A stretch of DNA of 64,000 bases. Origin: Hyaloscypha bicolor E (lineage: Eukaryota > Ascomycota > Leotiomycetes > Helotiales > Hyaloscyphaceae). The notes below the pieces were generated by a model. The model saw only the letters and a program-made list of their open reading frames with translations, had not been told where the DNA came from and did not search any database. The stretch is taken from positions 1,824,288-1,888,287 of the forward strand of contig NW_020194555.1 in the NCBI RefSeq assembly GCF_002865645.1. Reading direction: 5' to 3'. Both the position numbers and the translations under genes were made by a program. Shown one piece after another: positions 47,381 to 58,860 of the stretch. Within the stretch, counting starts at the first letter, position 1. Every line of letters starts with the position of its first letter.

Positions 47381-50070
47381 GTCAATATATATTATTACTA
47401 ATAGCTAATACCAAGCTCTTCTTTCTCTAATAGTAATAGATTAGATATTGAGAGCTGCTTTAATATAAGGGATGAGTAAGAGGAGACTAATATTGAGACC
47501 GAGCCAATGAACGTTAATACTAATATTAATGGAGATAATGAGGCAGACCTGCTAGATCTGGAGTGGCTTGCTATAGCGGATAATGCTCACACTATACTAA
47601 TAGACGTTAATACTAATATTAACGGAGATAACGAGGCAGATCTGCCAGATCTAGAGTAGCTTACTAGAGAGGAGAATGCCTATTTACTAGAGTATTACCT
47701 TGACTAAGAGAATAACTCTAACGAATCCGAGAATAAAGATAAGGACTATAGTAATAGTAGTCTCTTTCTCCTAGATATAATTAAGGGAAATTTCCATTAG
47801 TAAGTACCCTATTCTCTTCTTACCTGCCGTTTTTTGCTATTAAATCCGCTAATCTGACTTTCTTTATAGGTATTACAAGTATATATAAAAGAATCCTGCC
47901 CGGGTAATATAGGCTGTTTCTTGCCGTATTCTTAAGGCCTTCTTTGAATAGATATTGAATTAATATTAGGGGAAGGGTGGGAGAAGGCTTACTGGTATCT
48001 AGTTAGCTAGTATGCTCGGGACATACTAGAAGGTCTTCCGGCTTGTGTACGAATGAGTAACTAGAGAGAAGATTAAGGAGAAAATAAACCATTACATATA
48101 TTAGGTAAGTAGCGTTTCCTATTTGCCTGCTTAATCTAGTCCGAATTATTATTAATGAGAGCTAATAAAGTATTTATTACAGGTTCTTAGGAAGCTGGCG
48201 AAGAAGTATTACCTATTAATAAAGAAGCGTAATAATATCATAATATATATTAAGGATCTCGCAGGCATCTTATAGACTAACTTAATTATAATAAAGCAGA
48301 GGTATATATATGGCTAGTAGCGGATCTAACTTAGCCTCTTTTACTAGCTAGCTATTTTCTTTGCAAACCGACCTTTAGTGCTCCTAAAGCTCTGCTATAG
48401 TAATATTGCGGTAAACCTGCTCCGAGACCCTAGTAGCGGGCCCTATTAGATCCTAATTGAGTTCACGTACGAGTTTATAAAGAAATATCTTGGTATAAAA
48501 GATATATAAGTTTAATCTTGGGCCTTTTCTTGTCCCTTATTATCCTTACCTAATATCCCCTATTCTTTTTTATTCTAGCCGAGATATACGACTTATATAA
48601 AAGCTAGGAATATGTTTATACTTCCCGAGATTATCTTTAATCTGTTTCTAATTCTTAGTTCGCACATTGCTTTCCTGGGCCTTATCTTTACTAATAATGC
48701 ATTCTTGGCCCCGAGCCTTATATTAGCCGCGAGAATTAGCGAGCTAGATATTAAGCCTGGCTATAAGTAGCTACTCTTATATCTAAAGCCGGAGATAGCT
48801 AATATCCCTGTCTTCCGCAAGTTTATTAGGATGCCATATGGCTAGGAGATCTCGCCCGACTAGCTACTACTATACATAACTCTCTTAAAGTAGATAAAGC
48901 GGCTCGGCGTGCTTACTAGGTTCCCGCAGATTATGCATTTATACTCCCTCTGGTATAGTGCCGGTAATACCTTTAATTAGAGTAGTATATATTATGTGGC
49001 CCCCTTCTCGCAAGCCTACCCTTACTCATAGTATAATATGCTAACTATAAACTAATAGGTAACGTAAGTAATATGCTTTAGAATATAATAATATAATATG
49101 CCAAGATTAATACCTTTATTAAGTACTATCTCTGGCGAATGGTTATTACTAATACGCGAGCTATTATCTCTGGCTATGAATCTTAGCGTGACCTAATACG
49201 GGTGGCCTATTAGATAACTCACTGGATTAATCCTGACTAGCCATAAGAACTTATGCCCGAGAAATCCCTATTTATTAATAAGGATCCCGTTGTCCGCCGC
49301 CTTATTACGGAGCGGGAGAAGTGGAAGCACCGCTTCTAGGGCACGGCGATATAGTAGCCCGGGTACCGGATTATTGGCCGCGCGATCTTTAATACCAGGT
49401 AGCGGCTGAGAGCTATGCTTCTTAAGCATGTTTAAGAGCGCTGGGATCTAGAGTACCTAGTTAATAAGATTAAGCGGTAGCTCTCCGGGCTCAAGCTTAG
49501 CTAAGACGTGAAGATTACCTTGGACTAGAATAATAAGATGCCCCCGCTCTAGAAGTACTTAGCCAAGATAGTAATAATGCTCTCGGGAATAATTATTAAA
49601 GAAGAGTTCTGCCGCTATAATATGGCTATTAATATAGTTATTGCTTATTACTATTTCTAGGAGGGGAGAGCCACTACCTAATTACGCAAGAGGTTATTAA
49701 CGTAACGGGCGAGTTTAATACTATTAAAGGAGACTAACCCGTAGCTAGTAGCCGCCGAGGCCGAGAAGTAAGTATTAAGTAATGCTATATTATTAGTATT
49801 TACTAAGAAGAGGATTACTACCTGCTTCCTTTATTTAGGGAAGCAGAGCTTGCTATTTAAAAAGCACACCTATAAGTTTACTAGTTCGGGAGACTTAATA
49901 AAGTACTTTAAGTAAAAGCATCTGGCCTATATTAAAGAAGGAGATTAGCTCCGGTATAAGGTCTATTAAATAGGGCTATAGTATAAGTAATATCTCTAGA
50001 ATTATATAGAGACTATTTATGGAACTATTTCCTAGTACTTTAATAATATACTAAGGGCGCATGATTATAG
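47381..50070 (+). pseudogene. DUF3435 gene copy B: tyrosine-recombinase-like core plus C2H2-like region
   Basis: Read across exons in several frames. An acidic Ser-rich N-terminus covers 47415-47760. Then come VSCRILKAFFE and GKGGRRLTG (about 47915-47990), LAIFFANRPLVLLKLCYSNI (about 48350-48410), NLLRDPSSGPY.ILIEFTYE (about 48415-48475), an intron-like GT...TTCTAG stretch (about 48512-48577), LILSSHIAFLGLIFTNNAFL (about 48650-48710), LKPEIANIPVFRK (about 48785-48825), and INTFIKYYLWRMVI (about 49105-49150). A C-terminal zone reads CFLYLGKQSLLFKKH...GDLIKYFK.KHLA (about 49825-49935). These are DUF3435 hallmarks; the ANRP block resembles the TGxRP box holding the first catalytic Arg. The final zone fits C2H2-type fingers with altered Cys/His. 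Stops of TAG/TAA type occur throughout, so it is inactive. It could be a Starship captain or another DUF3435 mobile gene. Confidence 0.82.
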
Positions 50071-50824
50071 AGCTTATATTTGCCTTATCTTATATTTCTT
50101 TCTCTACTTTTTCCTAGTTATATGCTATTTTTATAGCGTGCTTTCTAAGTAAACTCATAGCTATTTATATATTTACGGGATTACTTACTTATTCCGAGTA
50201 ACTTTTTTTAGAGCGAGACTAAATTAGGTAAGGCCCTAGTAATTACGTGAGAATAGAAGACTATTTTTAAGGAAGAGCTAGTTTATAGGTTACTAATATA
50301 GCCTTATAGACTTTCTTTTACTTATAGTAAGCTTAAGGCCTATTAAGATTAATTTAAGACTATAAAAAATATTATATACTAGTATTTACTAGGCTTTAAT
50401 ATTATTATTATATGCTCTTAATTTGGCTTAATAATTACTATATCCTGAACTAGTAAAATTGCCATAAGTAAGACATATTATAATAAGAGAAATTAATTAA
50501 AATGAGATAATATAGTTATTATTTCTTATACTAGTTTTATATTTAGAATTTACTATAATTTTAACCTTTTCTTAGCTTATTTCTAGGAACTTATAAGTTT
50601 CTAGGGCCTATAAAAGTTTCAGGAAACTTATTTCTAGAATTATAAGAGGTCCTAGAAATAGTAGTTCTAGAATATACTATAATTCCGAGACTCTTACTAG
50701 TCCTAGAAGCTAGTAAGTATTATATATATAGCTAAGGCTTAATTATGCTTTGAGTTTATATAGTAAATTTATTTAAGCTATATTATTATATAAGCAAATT
50801 CTCGCTATAGTTCCTTTATACTAA
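50071..50824. other. AT-rich DNA after DUF3435 copy B
   Basis: About 750 bp without a recognised gene. It could be cargo or 3' UTR of the DUF3435 element, but there is no second copy to compare, because copy A breaks at 5830. Confidence 0.4.
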
Positions 50825-51235
50825 CTATTTATTTATACTAATTACTTCTTTATAATATTAGTTCTATAATACTAATATCTTATTTATACTCGTAATTTTA
50901 TAGTACTAATAGTCTCTTAATACTAATTATTTCTTTATATTAGTTATATATTTATACTAATTATTCCCTAGTATAAATAGTTCTATAATATTAGTAAGTA
51001 GTTTATACTAGTAATTTAATAGTATTATTAGCTTCTTAGTACTAATTATATATTTATACTAATTATTTTATAATATAAATATTTCTATAATACTAGTAAG
51101 TAGTTTATACTAGTAGTTTAATAATATTATTAGTTTCTTAGTATTAATTAGGTTATAGTACTAACTATATTTTAGTACTAATAATCTTTTAGTACTAACC
51201 TAACTTTTATACTAATTATTTCCTAATATAAGAGT
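50825..51235. repeat. Degenerate repeat cluster, about 100-bp period, rich in TTAGTACTAAT
   Basis: Two clear units (about 50960-51058 and 51059-51155) share 'tataaat-gtttctataata-tagtaagtagtttatactagta'. A third diverged unit precedes them (about 50840-50955). Short variants of the palindromic TTAGTACTAA motif spread to 51235. Confidence 0.72.
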
Positions 51236-52214
51236 TTAATATATTTATGTAATCTTAATCTAGTCCCGTAACTTTATAAGCCTTATTTAATAATATTAGG
51301 TAATTATTATTATTAAAATAATACTTCTAATTATAATAATTATAGGTAGTAGGCTAGGAATTAATATTTAAATAGTATTATTTAAAAATAAATAATTCAT
51401 AATTATAATTACCCGAATAATATTAATAATACTATTAATTTTTAAGAGAATAATCCTATTTAATTATATATACTAGACTATATAGTAAGGTTTTTATTTT
51501 ATATATAAAATAATAACTATTTATTTCTATAATAGTTTCTATAAATATTATACTAAGTAATAAAAAGATAAGGAGAAAAAAAATATTAATTAGGAAAGCC
51601 TATTAATTAGGGAAGTATTCTGGGTTTAAGATAGCTTTATTTATTTACTAGTGAGATAAAATTACTATATATTAGTTAAGAGACTATAAGTCTTAGTAAC
51701 TAGTAATAGTAAAAATAGTATATATAACTTATATAAATTAAATCTATAACTAATAAATTATATCTAGGAATTTATATATCTAGTTCCAAAAAGGTTATTA
51801 TTATATTATCTTAAGAAATAGATTTATTAGAGGTACTTGGGATAAAAGGTTTAGTATTAATTATCTTATAGAAATATTATAATAATATGAAGTAAAATAA
51901 ATATAGAAAACATATATTAAAATTTAATTTATATATATTTTTATTATATTATAAGATTTAATCCTATTTCGTAAGACTTTATTTCTTTACTTATTTATAT
52001 AAGTAAATCTTATATAAAGAAGTCTTTCTAGTTAAATACTTATAGGATATAGTATTTAATTAATTACTCTTTTTTTTATAATAATTATAAGTATAATATT
52101 TATATAGCTTTAGTATAAGAATAAGTATTTGAAATAAGAAAGAAAAATACTATATGTTTTATAATAATTAGTATATCTTACTTTAATATTTAAGATATTT
52201 TACTATATTAGTAA
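51236..52214. other. AT-rich DNA, no gene
   Basis: About 1 kb with no coding similarity recognised on either strand. Confidence 0.45.
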
Positions 52215-52480
52215 TACTTATTACTAAGTAATATATAAATACTAAGAAATATATAGAAACCAAGTAGTATATAAATACTAAGAAGTATATAAATACTAAA
52301 TAATATATAGAAACTAAGTAGTATATAGAAATCAAGTAATATATAAATACTAAGTAATATATAAGTACTAAGTAATATATAAAAACCGTTTAATATATAA
52401 GTACTAGGTAATATATAGAAATCAAGTAATATATAGAAACTAAGTAATATATAAAAACCAAGTAATATATATATATTAAA
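52215..52480. repeat. 18-bp minisatellite, about 14 diverged copies
   Basis: Variants of AAGTAATATATAGAAACT (alternatives ...AAATACT and ...AAGTACT) in tandem. Copy-to-copy differences are larger than in the 17-bp array at 27038, so this array is older or less homogenised. Confidence 0.9.
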
Positions 52481-53019
52481 TATTTTGCCTCAGATTAGTA
52501 AGTTAGTTCCTCTAAATAGGCTAAGGCTTAAGCAAGCCTAATATAATATTATATTATTAGCGGGATATAAGATATACGTGAGCTATATTATAAGGTTATT
52601 TCCTAGTACTATCTCAATTACTTTATTATTTTTACGTAATATAGCAAAATATACTACTAATATAGACTCTTTATATATGCCTTTAACTTCTAATATTACT
52701 TTTATACTAGCTTAGTATATTATAATAATTAAAACATAAATATAGTAAAAAGTAACTATAAATTAGATCTAGTCTCAGATATTTCTCTAGATAGTAATAT
52801 TATACTAATAGTTAAACCTCGGAATATATAATTAAGAATTTAATCCTAATATTTCTAGTATGTCTTAAAAGTCTTTAGTATTATATTTGGGCTTACTTAA
52901 AATAAAGATTAAGGACTTTCTAAAGAATCCCTATAAGAAGTTTAACTAGTAAAAAATAATACTAATATATTATAAATAATCTATTATATTATTTATTATT
53001 ATAATAATAATATATTATA
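52481..53019. other. AT-rich DNA, no gene
   Basis: About 540 bp. Some less-mutated patches (GCGGGATATAAG near 52560; ACGTGAGC near 52576) but no recognisable features. Confidence 0.4.
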
Positions 53020-53800
53020 GTTCCTAATATTAAGAGAAGTTCTTTAAATTACTATTAAGGCTAATAAATATAATCTTAATATTACCCTAAAATATACTAG
53101 GGTATAGTAATTAAAGCCTAGAGAAAAGCCGGAAAAAGAAAATATGAGATATCTTCTAGCTATAGCTTTCTTATTTAGTAATATAAATATATTTATAATA
53201 TATATCCTGGTACTAATTCTTTATTATACGGGGTCTTACTTGAAATTCTTAAATAATGAGATTACTAGTTAAATTATTTCTTAGAAAACGTTTTATATAT
53301 AATAATCCTAATATCTCGGATATTAGACTAGTAATTAATTTTTCTAGATTTATTAGAAGAATAAAGAAACCGAATATAAGTAGAACTATATTAATTATTA
53401 AAAAATAGAATTAACTTTATTAGTAGCTATTCTAACTATAGCTAGGGTAAAAACCATAGTAATAAATATAAAATACTTTAATCTAATTACGAGCTATTAA
53501 GGATACTTGAGGTTACTATATTAGAAATTATTAAAAGTATAAAAGCGGTTTTATATAAAGACATAGTATAAATATATTATTTAGATATTCGTGGCTATTA
53601 TTATAAAGTACTAACCTATAATAAAATACTTACTAGAAAACTAGAAACTATAAAAAAGAAAGTTAGTATTTGTCTTAATTATATATAAAGTAATAATACT
53701 ATAATATCTTATAGATTTTAGTATAAGTAAAGAAATAGAAATAGAAAGAATTATTAGGGATAAATACTCGGTATTATATAGACTATAGGAATACTCTAGA
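53020..53800 (+). pseudogene. Unidentified RIP-degraded frame
   Basis: A single plus-strand frame reads as protein broken by TAA/TAG. Blocks include KPREKPEKENMRYLLAIAFL (about 53115-53175), ELTLLVAILTIARVKTIVIN (about 53408-53468), FVAIIIKY and SKEIEIERIIRDKYSVLYRL (about 53730-53790). One stop-free run of about 40 codons is longer than expected in this AT content. I do not recognise a family, and the upstream limit is arbitrary. Confidence 0.3.
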
Positions 53801-53880
53801 TTTTTATATTACTAGCTAAAGTAGTTTGGGTTTTAGTATAAATTTTTAGCTTACTTAAAGTTCTACTAGGCTAAATTTAT

Positions 53881-53944
53881 ATACTTTAAGCTGAAGTAAT
53901 TCGAATTATACTATTATAATTCGGATTACTTTAGCTTAAAGTAT
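53881..53944. repeat. 29-bp inverted repeat with short loop (MITE-like hairpin)
   Basis: Left arm 53881-53909 (ATACTTTAAGCTGAAGTAAT...) and right arm 53916-53944 pair with two mismatches around a loop of about 6 bases. The motif AAGTAATCCGAATTAT is near-repeated in both arms. It could be the centre of a longer palindrome, because weaker complementarity extends outward. Confidence 0.75.
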
Positions 53945-54194
53945 AAATAAGATATATACGTAATTTTATAATATATTAAGGTATCTTATTTTAGATATAA
54001 CTATTTTAAAGTATATTATTTCAAACTAATATAGTTATAATTATAGTACTTTAAATCTAAAAATAGTTTCAGGGTAAAGTAATTTATTATATTATATATT
54101 TTTTGTGTGATTTCCGGGATTACTTATTCTAGAAAGGCCAAATTAGGTCCCAAAATACTAGTATTATAAATAGGCAAAATTCGGCTCCCTAAAG

Positions 54195-54335
54195 GGGGCT
54201 AATTTAGGCTCTTTACTACCTAATTAAGCCCTTTCTTTAGTTAAGATTTTAGAGAATTAAGGATTTAAATATGGCTTCTTATTACTTTAGTTTAGAGAAA
54301 ATTAATTTAAGCCCCTTACTATATAACTATGGGCT
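54195..54335. repeat. Short direct repeats upstream of the MADS-like gene
   Basis: Block TAATTTAGGCTCTTTACTAC followed by AATTAAGCCC, TTAAGATTTTAGAGAATTAA and GGATTTAAATATGGC, then a second shorter start (TAATTTAAGCCCCTTACTAT) at 54302. The same block occurs twice at 58030-58205 before the second MADS-like copy. Confidence 0.65.
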
Positions 54336-54414
54336 CAAAAACGGTTCCTATATTTCTATTAGCTAGTATATAAAAGTTCTTAAAAATAACTATTTAAATA
54401 GAAAGTCTTTAGTA

Positions 54415-55930
54415 AAACATGGCCTAAAATAATAAATTACTTTTAAATACCTTAGGCTTAATACTTAAAATATATTAAAACTAACCTAGATAAATTACCT
54501 TTTAGTATTAATAGATACTATAAATATTAAACGAAATAATAAAGGGAAAAAAAGAAAGAGAAAAAATAAGAAATTAAATAAGAGAAAGAATACCTTAATT
54601 AAGAAAGCCTATAAATTAGGGGAATTTAATAATATTAATATTACTTTAATTATTTATAAGTATAATTAATATACTATATATAAATCCAGGAATTACGTAT
54701 TATGGCCTCTTTCTATAGAAAAGATTATAAGTAAAGTAATTTCTTACTTAATATATATAACTAGTACTAATATTAATCTAGTAAATTACTTATTTTTTTC
54801 CGAAAAATATATTATTAGAAAATATTAAAAAATATGTCTCTAAATATACTAAAAGAAAATTAATTTAGAAAAATAAAAGAGGTAAAAAAATAAACTATAG
54901 GTAAACTATTTATAAATAGATAAATAGCTAGTAGTTTTATAAAATAGAAATAAGACTATAATTATTAAATTCCTAAAACCTCCGGGGGAAAACAGAAACT
55001 CCCTTACTAACTATAGGTTTATCCTAGTTATAATCCTTTATTATCTTTAGTATAAGATTTATTATAAAGTTTCCTATCTCTTAAATAAGTTCTTAAAACG
55101 GCCTCTTTTAAAGAAAATCCTATTTATATAAGGCTATTATACCTATTATAATATTTCTTATATTATCTGAGTTAGTATTATTTAATATTAAGTATATTTC
55201 GCGAATAGAATTAGGAAACATATTACTAATCTAATACTATTATAGTTACTATTTGAACTTCTTATATATAATTATCTTTAAGTCCTCTATTTAAAACATA
55301 TTTACTAGAGTAAATACTTATAGGTACTTAAATAACTTAAGATTATTACCTATAATATATTAATCTTAGCTCTTTAGTAAAAGAATAATAAACTTTTAGA
55401 ATATAAAGTTTTAGAGGGTTTATTAGAATAATTCCCTATATAGATATAATAAAGTATTTACTAAAAAGTATATGAGCTATTTTTCTTAAAACTAATCTTA
55501 TTTATTATGCCTTTCTTAAATCCGCTTTGGAATATATTATTAAAATATAAATAACGGGTTCCTAAAACTACTCGGTATATTATAAAAGAAATCTTCGACT
55601 TTCCGAGATATATAGTTATATCGGAATATTTACTATTATTAAATAAGCTAAAATGCGGTTAGTATTACTATATAAACCCTAAAGAATATTATATCTTACT
55701 TATTAAATACTATTCTAGAACCTGAATTAAGTCTATTAGAAATAACTCGCGCTATTACTATAAAGTCATGCGTGAGAACATTTAATTATAAAGCTAATTA
55801 GTAGAATACTCGAGCCTATAATAATTACTATCTTTAATTATATTCCTAACCTTTATGCCTCTGGCCTTTAATATTACTCGTGGTTTTTAAGTAATTATAG
55901 TTATTAATATCATATTTTCGCCTGTTAGGT
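54415..55930 (+). pseudogene. MADS-box-like (SRF-TF type) gene, RIP-degraded, about 500 codons
   Basis: One frame (codons starting at positions such as 54577 and 54961) runs for about 1.5 kb, interrupted mainly by TAA/TAG. N-terminal basic stretch KGKKRKRKNKKLNKRKNT (about 54541-54594) leads into TLIKKAYKLGEFNNINITLI and IYKYN.YTIYKSRNY (about 54592-54690). This is the MADS signature (TLxKKAxELxxLxxVxVALII...YxS), a DNA-binding and dimerisation domain of transcription factors. Downstream blocks are LKPPGENRNSLTNYR (about 54973-55018), IRKHITNLILLQLLFELLIY (about 55210-55270), LKLILFIMPFLNPLWNILLK (about 55488-55548) and IKEIFDFPRYIVISEYLL (about 55582-55640), none recognised. It looks like a single-exon gene with an N-terminal MADS domain. 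The MADS call is moderate, as the domain is short and mutated. Confidence 0.55.
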
Positions 55931-56041
55931 AAGTGCTTAGTAAATAACCTAGGCAGGGCGGGGCGGGGCAGGGCACTAGTAATAGCATAGAATAAGCGGC
56001 GGCTAAATAGCTTCCTTCTAATACTAGTGCCTGTAATACGC

Positions 56042-56241
56042 TATTATAATAGAAGTACTAGTATAACAGAGCTAGTTTTTGCTCTTTTCTTAATACTAGC
56101 GGCTATTAAGTATTATTATAATAGAAGCACTAGTGTAATAGAGCCAGTTTTTGCTTCTTTCTTAATACTAGCGGCTATTAAGCGCTATTATAATAGAAGT
56201 ACTAGTATAACGGAGCCAGTTTTTGTTCCCTTATACCGGTA
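56042..56241. repeat. 72-bp minisatellite, about 2.8 copies
   Basis: Units start at 56042, 56114 and 56186 (TATTATAATAGAAGTACTAG... to ...GGCTATTAAG). Since 72 is divisible by 3, the frame stays open and gives an apparent 78-residue repeat protein, which I treat as an artefact. CpG and CpA are partly retained. Confidence 0.9.
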
Positions 56242-56711
56242 TATCTATTTTAATAGTACTTAATAAATACTAGTATTAAGAATAGAGCAAAATTAGGCTT
56301 CCTAATACTAGTATATCTATTATAATAGCGGTTAAGGATAGCAAAATTTAGCTCCTTAATACTAGTATATTTATTATACTAATACCTGAAATTCCAGATA
56401 CTATTAGAATATTATTAACTCTATAGAACTACTCTAGTCTTTAGGTAAATAAATCCACTTCTTAAGGGTTCTAGAATATAGACTAACTAAGGGCTTTAGC
56501 CTAATAGTAATCTGCTTTTACTTTACTTTCTATATAGAAAGCTCTAGAAGTATAAACCCTCAAGAAATAGATTTATTTATCTAAAGACTAAAATAATAAG
56601 TATATGAGATATAATTATATTATATTATAAGGTTATTATCTATTAGCGTTTTAGAAATTAAAGTCGAGAATCTAATTTTATACTAGTTTCATTTTATTTA
56701 TTACTAATCTA
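56242..56711. other. AT-rich DNA, no gene
   Basis: Further remnants of 'taatactagtat' motifs from the preceding repeat up to about 56390, then unique AT-rich sequence with no recognised features. Confidence 0.4.
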
Positions 56712-56812
56712 TTATCTAGTTATTTACGTTATCTAGCTATTCACGTTATCTAGCTATTTCTATTATCTAGTTACATATTTCATCTAGCTATAACTTTTGT
56801 CTAGCTACTCCC
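56712..56812. repeat. 17-bp minisatellite, about 6 copies
   Basis: Variants of TTATCTAGCTATTCACG at 17-bp steps (56712, 56729, 56746, 56763, 56780, 56797), increasingly diverged rightward. Confidence 0.88.
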
Positions 56813-56888
56813 GGTAAGATAGTATTCTAGTAACTCTGGAAATCCCAGAACTCTAGAATACCCCAGATATTTTGTCCTAACTAATCGG

Positions 56889-57100
56889 GTTATATAATAA
56901 GTTATTATATAATAAGTAGTTATATAGCGGATTAGTATATAATAAGTTATTATATAACAAGTAATTATATAATAGGTTAGTATATAACAAGTAATTATAT
57001 AATAAGTAATTATATAATAAGTAATTATATAATAAGTAATTATATAATAAGTAATTATATAATAAGTAATTATATAATAAGTTATTATATAATAAGACAA
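56889..57100. repeat. 15-bp minisatellite, about 14 copies
   Basis: Variants of AATAAGTAATTATAT in tandem; the last six or so copies are nearly identical, the earlier ones mixed (AACAAGTAATTATAT, AATAGGTTAGTATAT). The 15-bp period keeps a frame open on the minus strand, giving an artefactual YYIIT-repeat protein. Confidence 0.92.
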
Positions 57101-57199
57101 GTTATTACTTATCTAGTATAAGTAACTAGCCTAGTATTACGTTATTACCCTAATAAGACTATCTTGGCACTAAGCCGCTTCTAGCTCTAGTATCTCTTA

Positions 57200-57365
57200 G
57201 ATACTAATATTCTGACCTATTTTAGTTAGATTATTAATACTAAAAATATTTTTAATAAAATAGAGCTAATAATATTTTGACCTTTTTAATTAGGTTATTA
57301 ATACTAAAAATATCTTTAATAAAATAGAGCTAATAATATTTTAATCTTTTTAGTTAGATTATTAA
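57200..57365. repeat. About 65-bp tandem repeat, 2.5 copies
   Basis: Unit TTGACCTTTTTAATTAGGTT followed by ATTAATACTAAAAATATCTT and TAATAAAATAGAGCTAATAA, at about 57213, 57278 and 57342. Confidence 0.8.
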
Positions 57366-58029
57366 TATAGGAAAGTAGGAATCCTAAGAAAATACTCCCA
57401 AGATATAATTATAAAGAAAAAGCTTCTAGGAAAGTAATTCTAGGAGAATACTTTCTTAAGAAAACTCCTAGTAAAAAGCTCTCATATTAATATAATAGTA
57501 AGGAGAATACTTCTAGAAAATCAGGGCTCCTAGATTATTATAGTAGCTAGGAGTAAACTTCTCGGAGGATAGGGCTCCCAGAAAAATACTTCTGCAAGTT
57601 TAGAGCTCCTATAAAATAGCTCCTAAATTACTATACTACTTTATAGCCCCTAAAAAATTATCTTAAAGCCTTTATAGTCTCAAACTTTAGTCTTTATAGT
57701 AATTGGATTTATGCTATAGATATAAATAGAATAGAATAAGTTTATTATACTTTGAAAAAAGTTAGAAATACGTAAATAAAGTAAACGGAAATAAGTAAGG
57801 TTATAATTAGATTTATACTATATTATTTATCTCATATTATCTTATTATCTAGTTACTTATATTATTTAAGGTCTATATTATTATTTATTATTTCTAGAAA
57901 TAAGGAACCCTATAGTATATTATAAAAAAAAAAGCTAAGTAAAGTAATACTATAAAGAGCTAAATCACACTAAGCCTATTCTTAGAATTATGGGTTTAAA
58001 TCTGGCTACCTATTATATATATTTAAGAG
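57366..58029. other. AT-rich DNA with dispersed CTCCTAGAA motifs
   Basis: Between 57410 and 57620 short variants of GGAGAATACTTCTAGAAA and its complement recur irregularly; no period could be fixed. No gene recognised. Confidence 0.4.
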
Positions 58030-58205
58030 AACTAGTTTAGGCTCTTATTATATAATTAAATTCCTTTAGCTAAGATCTAGAGAGCCGCGGAATTAAGTTT
58101 GGCTCTTATACTATTTAAAGGGGAACTAATTCAGGTCATTTATTATACTATTAAATCCTTTAGCTAAGATTTTACGAATTAGAGATTTAAATTTGGCCCC
58201 TATAC
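58030..58205. repeat. Two about 95-bp direct repeats upstream of the second MADS-like copy
   Basis: Units at about 58032-58111 and 58129-58202: TAGTTTAGGCTCTTATTATA / TAATTCAGGTCATTTATTAT, then AATTCCTTTAGCTAAGAT or its variant, then AATTAAGTTTGGC / GATTTAAATTTGGC. They match the block at 54195-54285. Confidence 0.68.
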
Positions 58206-58419
58206 CTGGTTTCTCTAGCGCCGCCTTCCTAGTATATAGCACGCTTTATCTTTATATAGTAATCTCTTAAACTATTTATTTGAGAGATTAATATTAATTA
58301 TAGCTATCTAATATAGCTTCTTTACTTAATTTTAAAAGAAAAAGTAGATCTCTTAGACGAACTAGAGATATAAGAGAGTTATTAAGACAACTATTAATAA
58401 TAGAAAGTTCTTTATAAAA

Positions 58420-58860
58420 TACGGCCCTAAATAATAAGATAACTCTTAAATATATTAGGCCTAAGGCTTAAAGTATATTAAGTAATAGCCTAAAGAAAAC
58501 CTTCACGACTTTTAAAGAAAGTTCTATATAAATAGAGGCTAAAAAACTAAAGGAAATAATAATAAAATAAGAAAGAAATAAAAGAATAAGAAAATAAAAT
58601 AAAAAAAAGAATACCTTAGTTAAGAAAGCCAATTATTAAGGGAAATTCAATAGTATTAACGTGGCTTTAGTTATTTATAAGTATAGTAGGCCTATTATCT
58701 AGATATCTGCTTTTATTAATTAATAATAAGCCTTATAATCTCATTTCTTATTATTACCCTAACTATTTATAGAGAAATATAAAATAGATAAGAATAGTAT
58801 AGTTAGATATCTACTATTTTCTTACTTATAATAGAATATAAATTCGTGCCAAATTATAAC
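58420..58860 (+). pseudogene. Second MADS-like copy, partial
   Basis: DNA at 58425-58500 (AGAAAGTTCTTTATAAAATA, then GGCCCTAAATAATAAGATAA) matches 54395-54485. The domain reads KKNTLVKKANY, then GKFNSINVALVIYKYSR (about 58608-58685), aligned with TLIKKAYKLGEFNNINITLI of the first copy. Similarity to the first copy fades after about 58700, so only the N-terminal part is recognisable. It is closer to the canonical MADS V-A-L-I-I core (VALVI) than copy 1. Inactive. Confidence 0.5.

Noticed and set aside
56027..56263. 78-codon frame with repeating YYNRSTS units
   Set aside because: Produced by a 72-bp minisatellite whose period is a multiple of 3; no start context or partner supports a gene.
56801..57100. 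99-codon minus-strand frame of YYIIT repeats
   Set aside because: Produced by a 15-bp minisatellite; low complexity.
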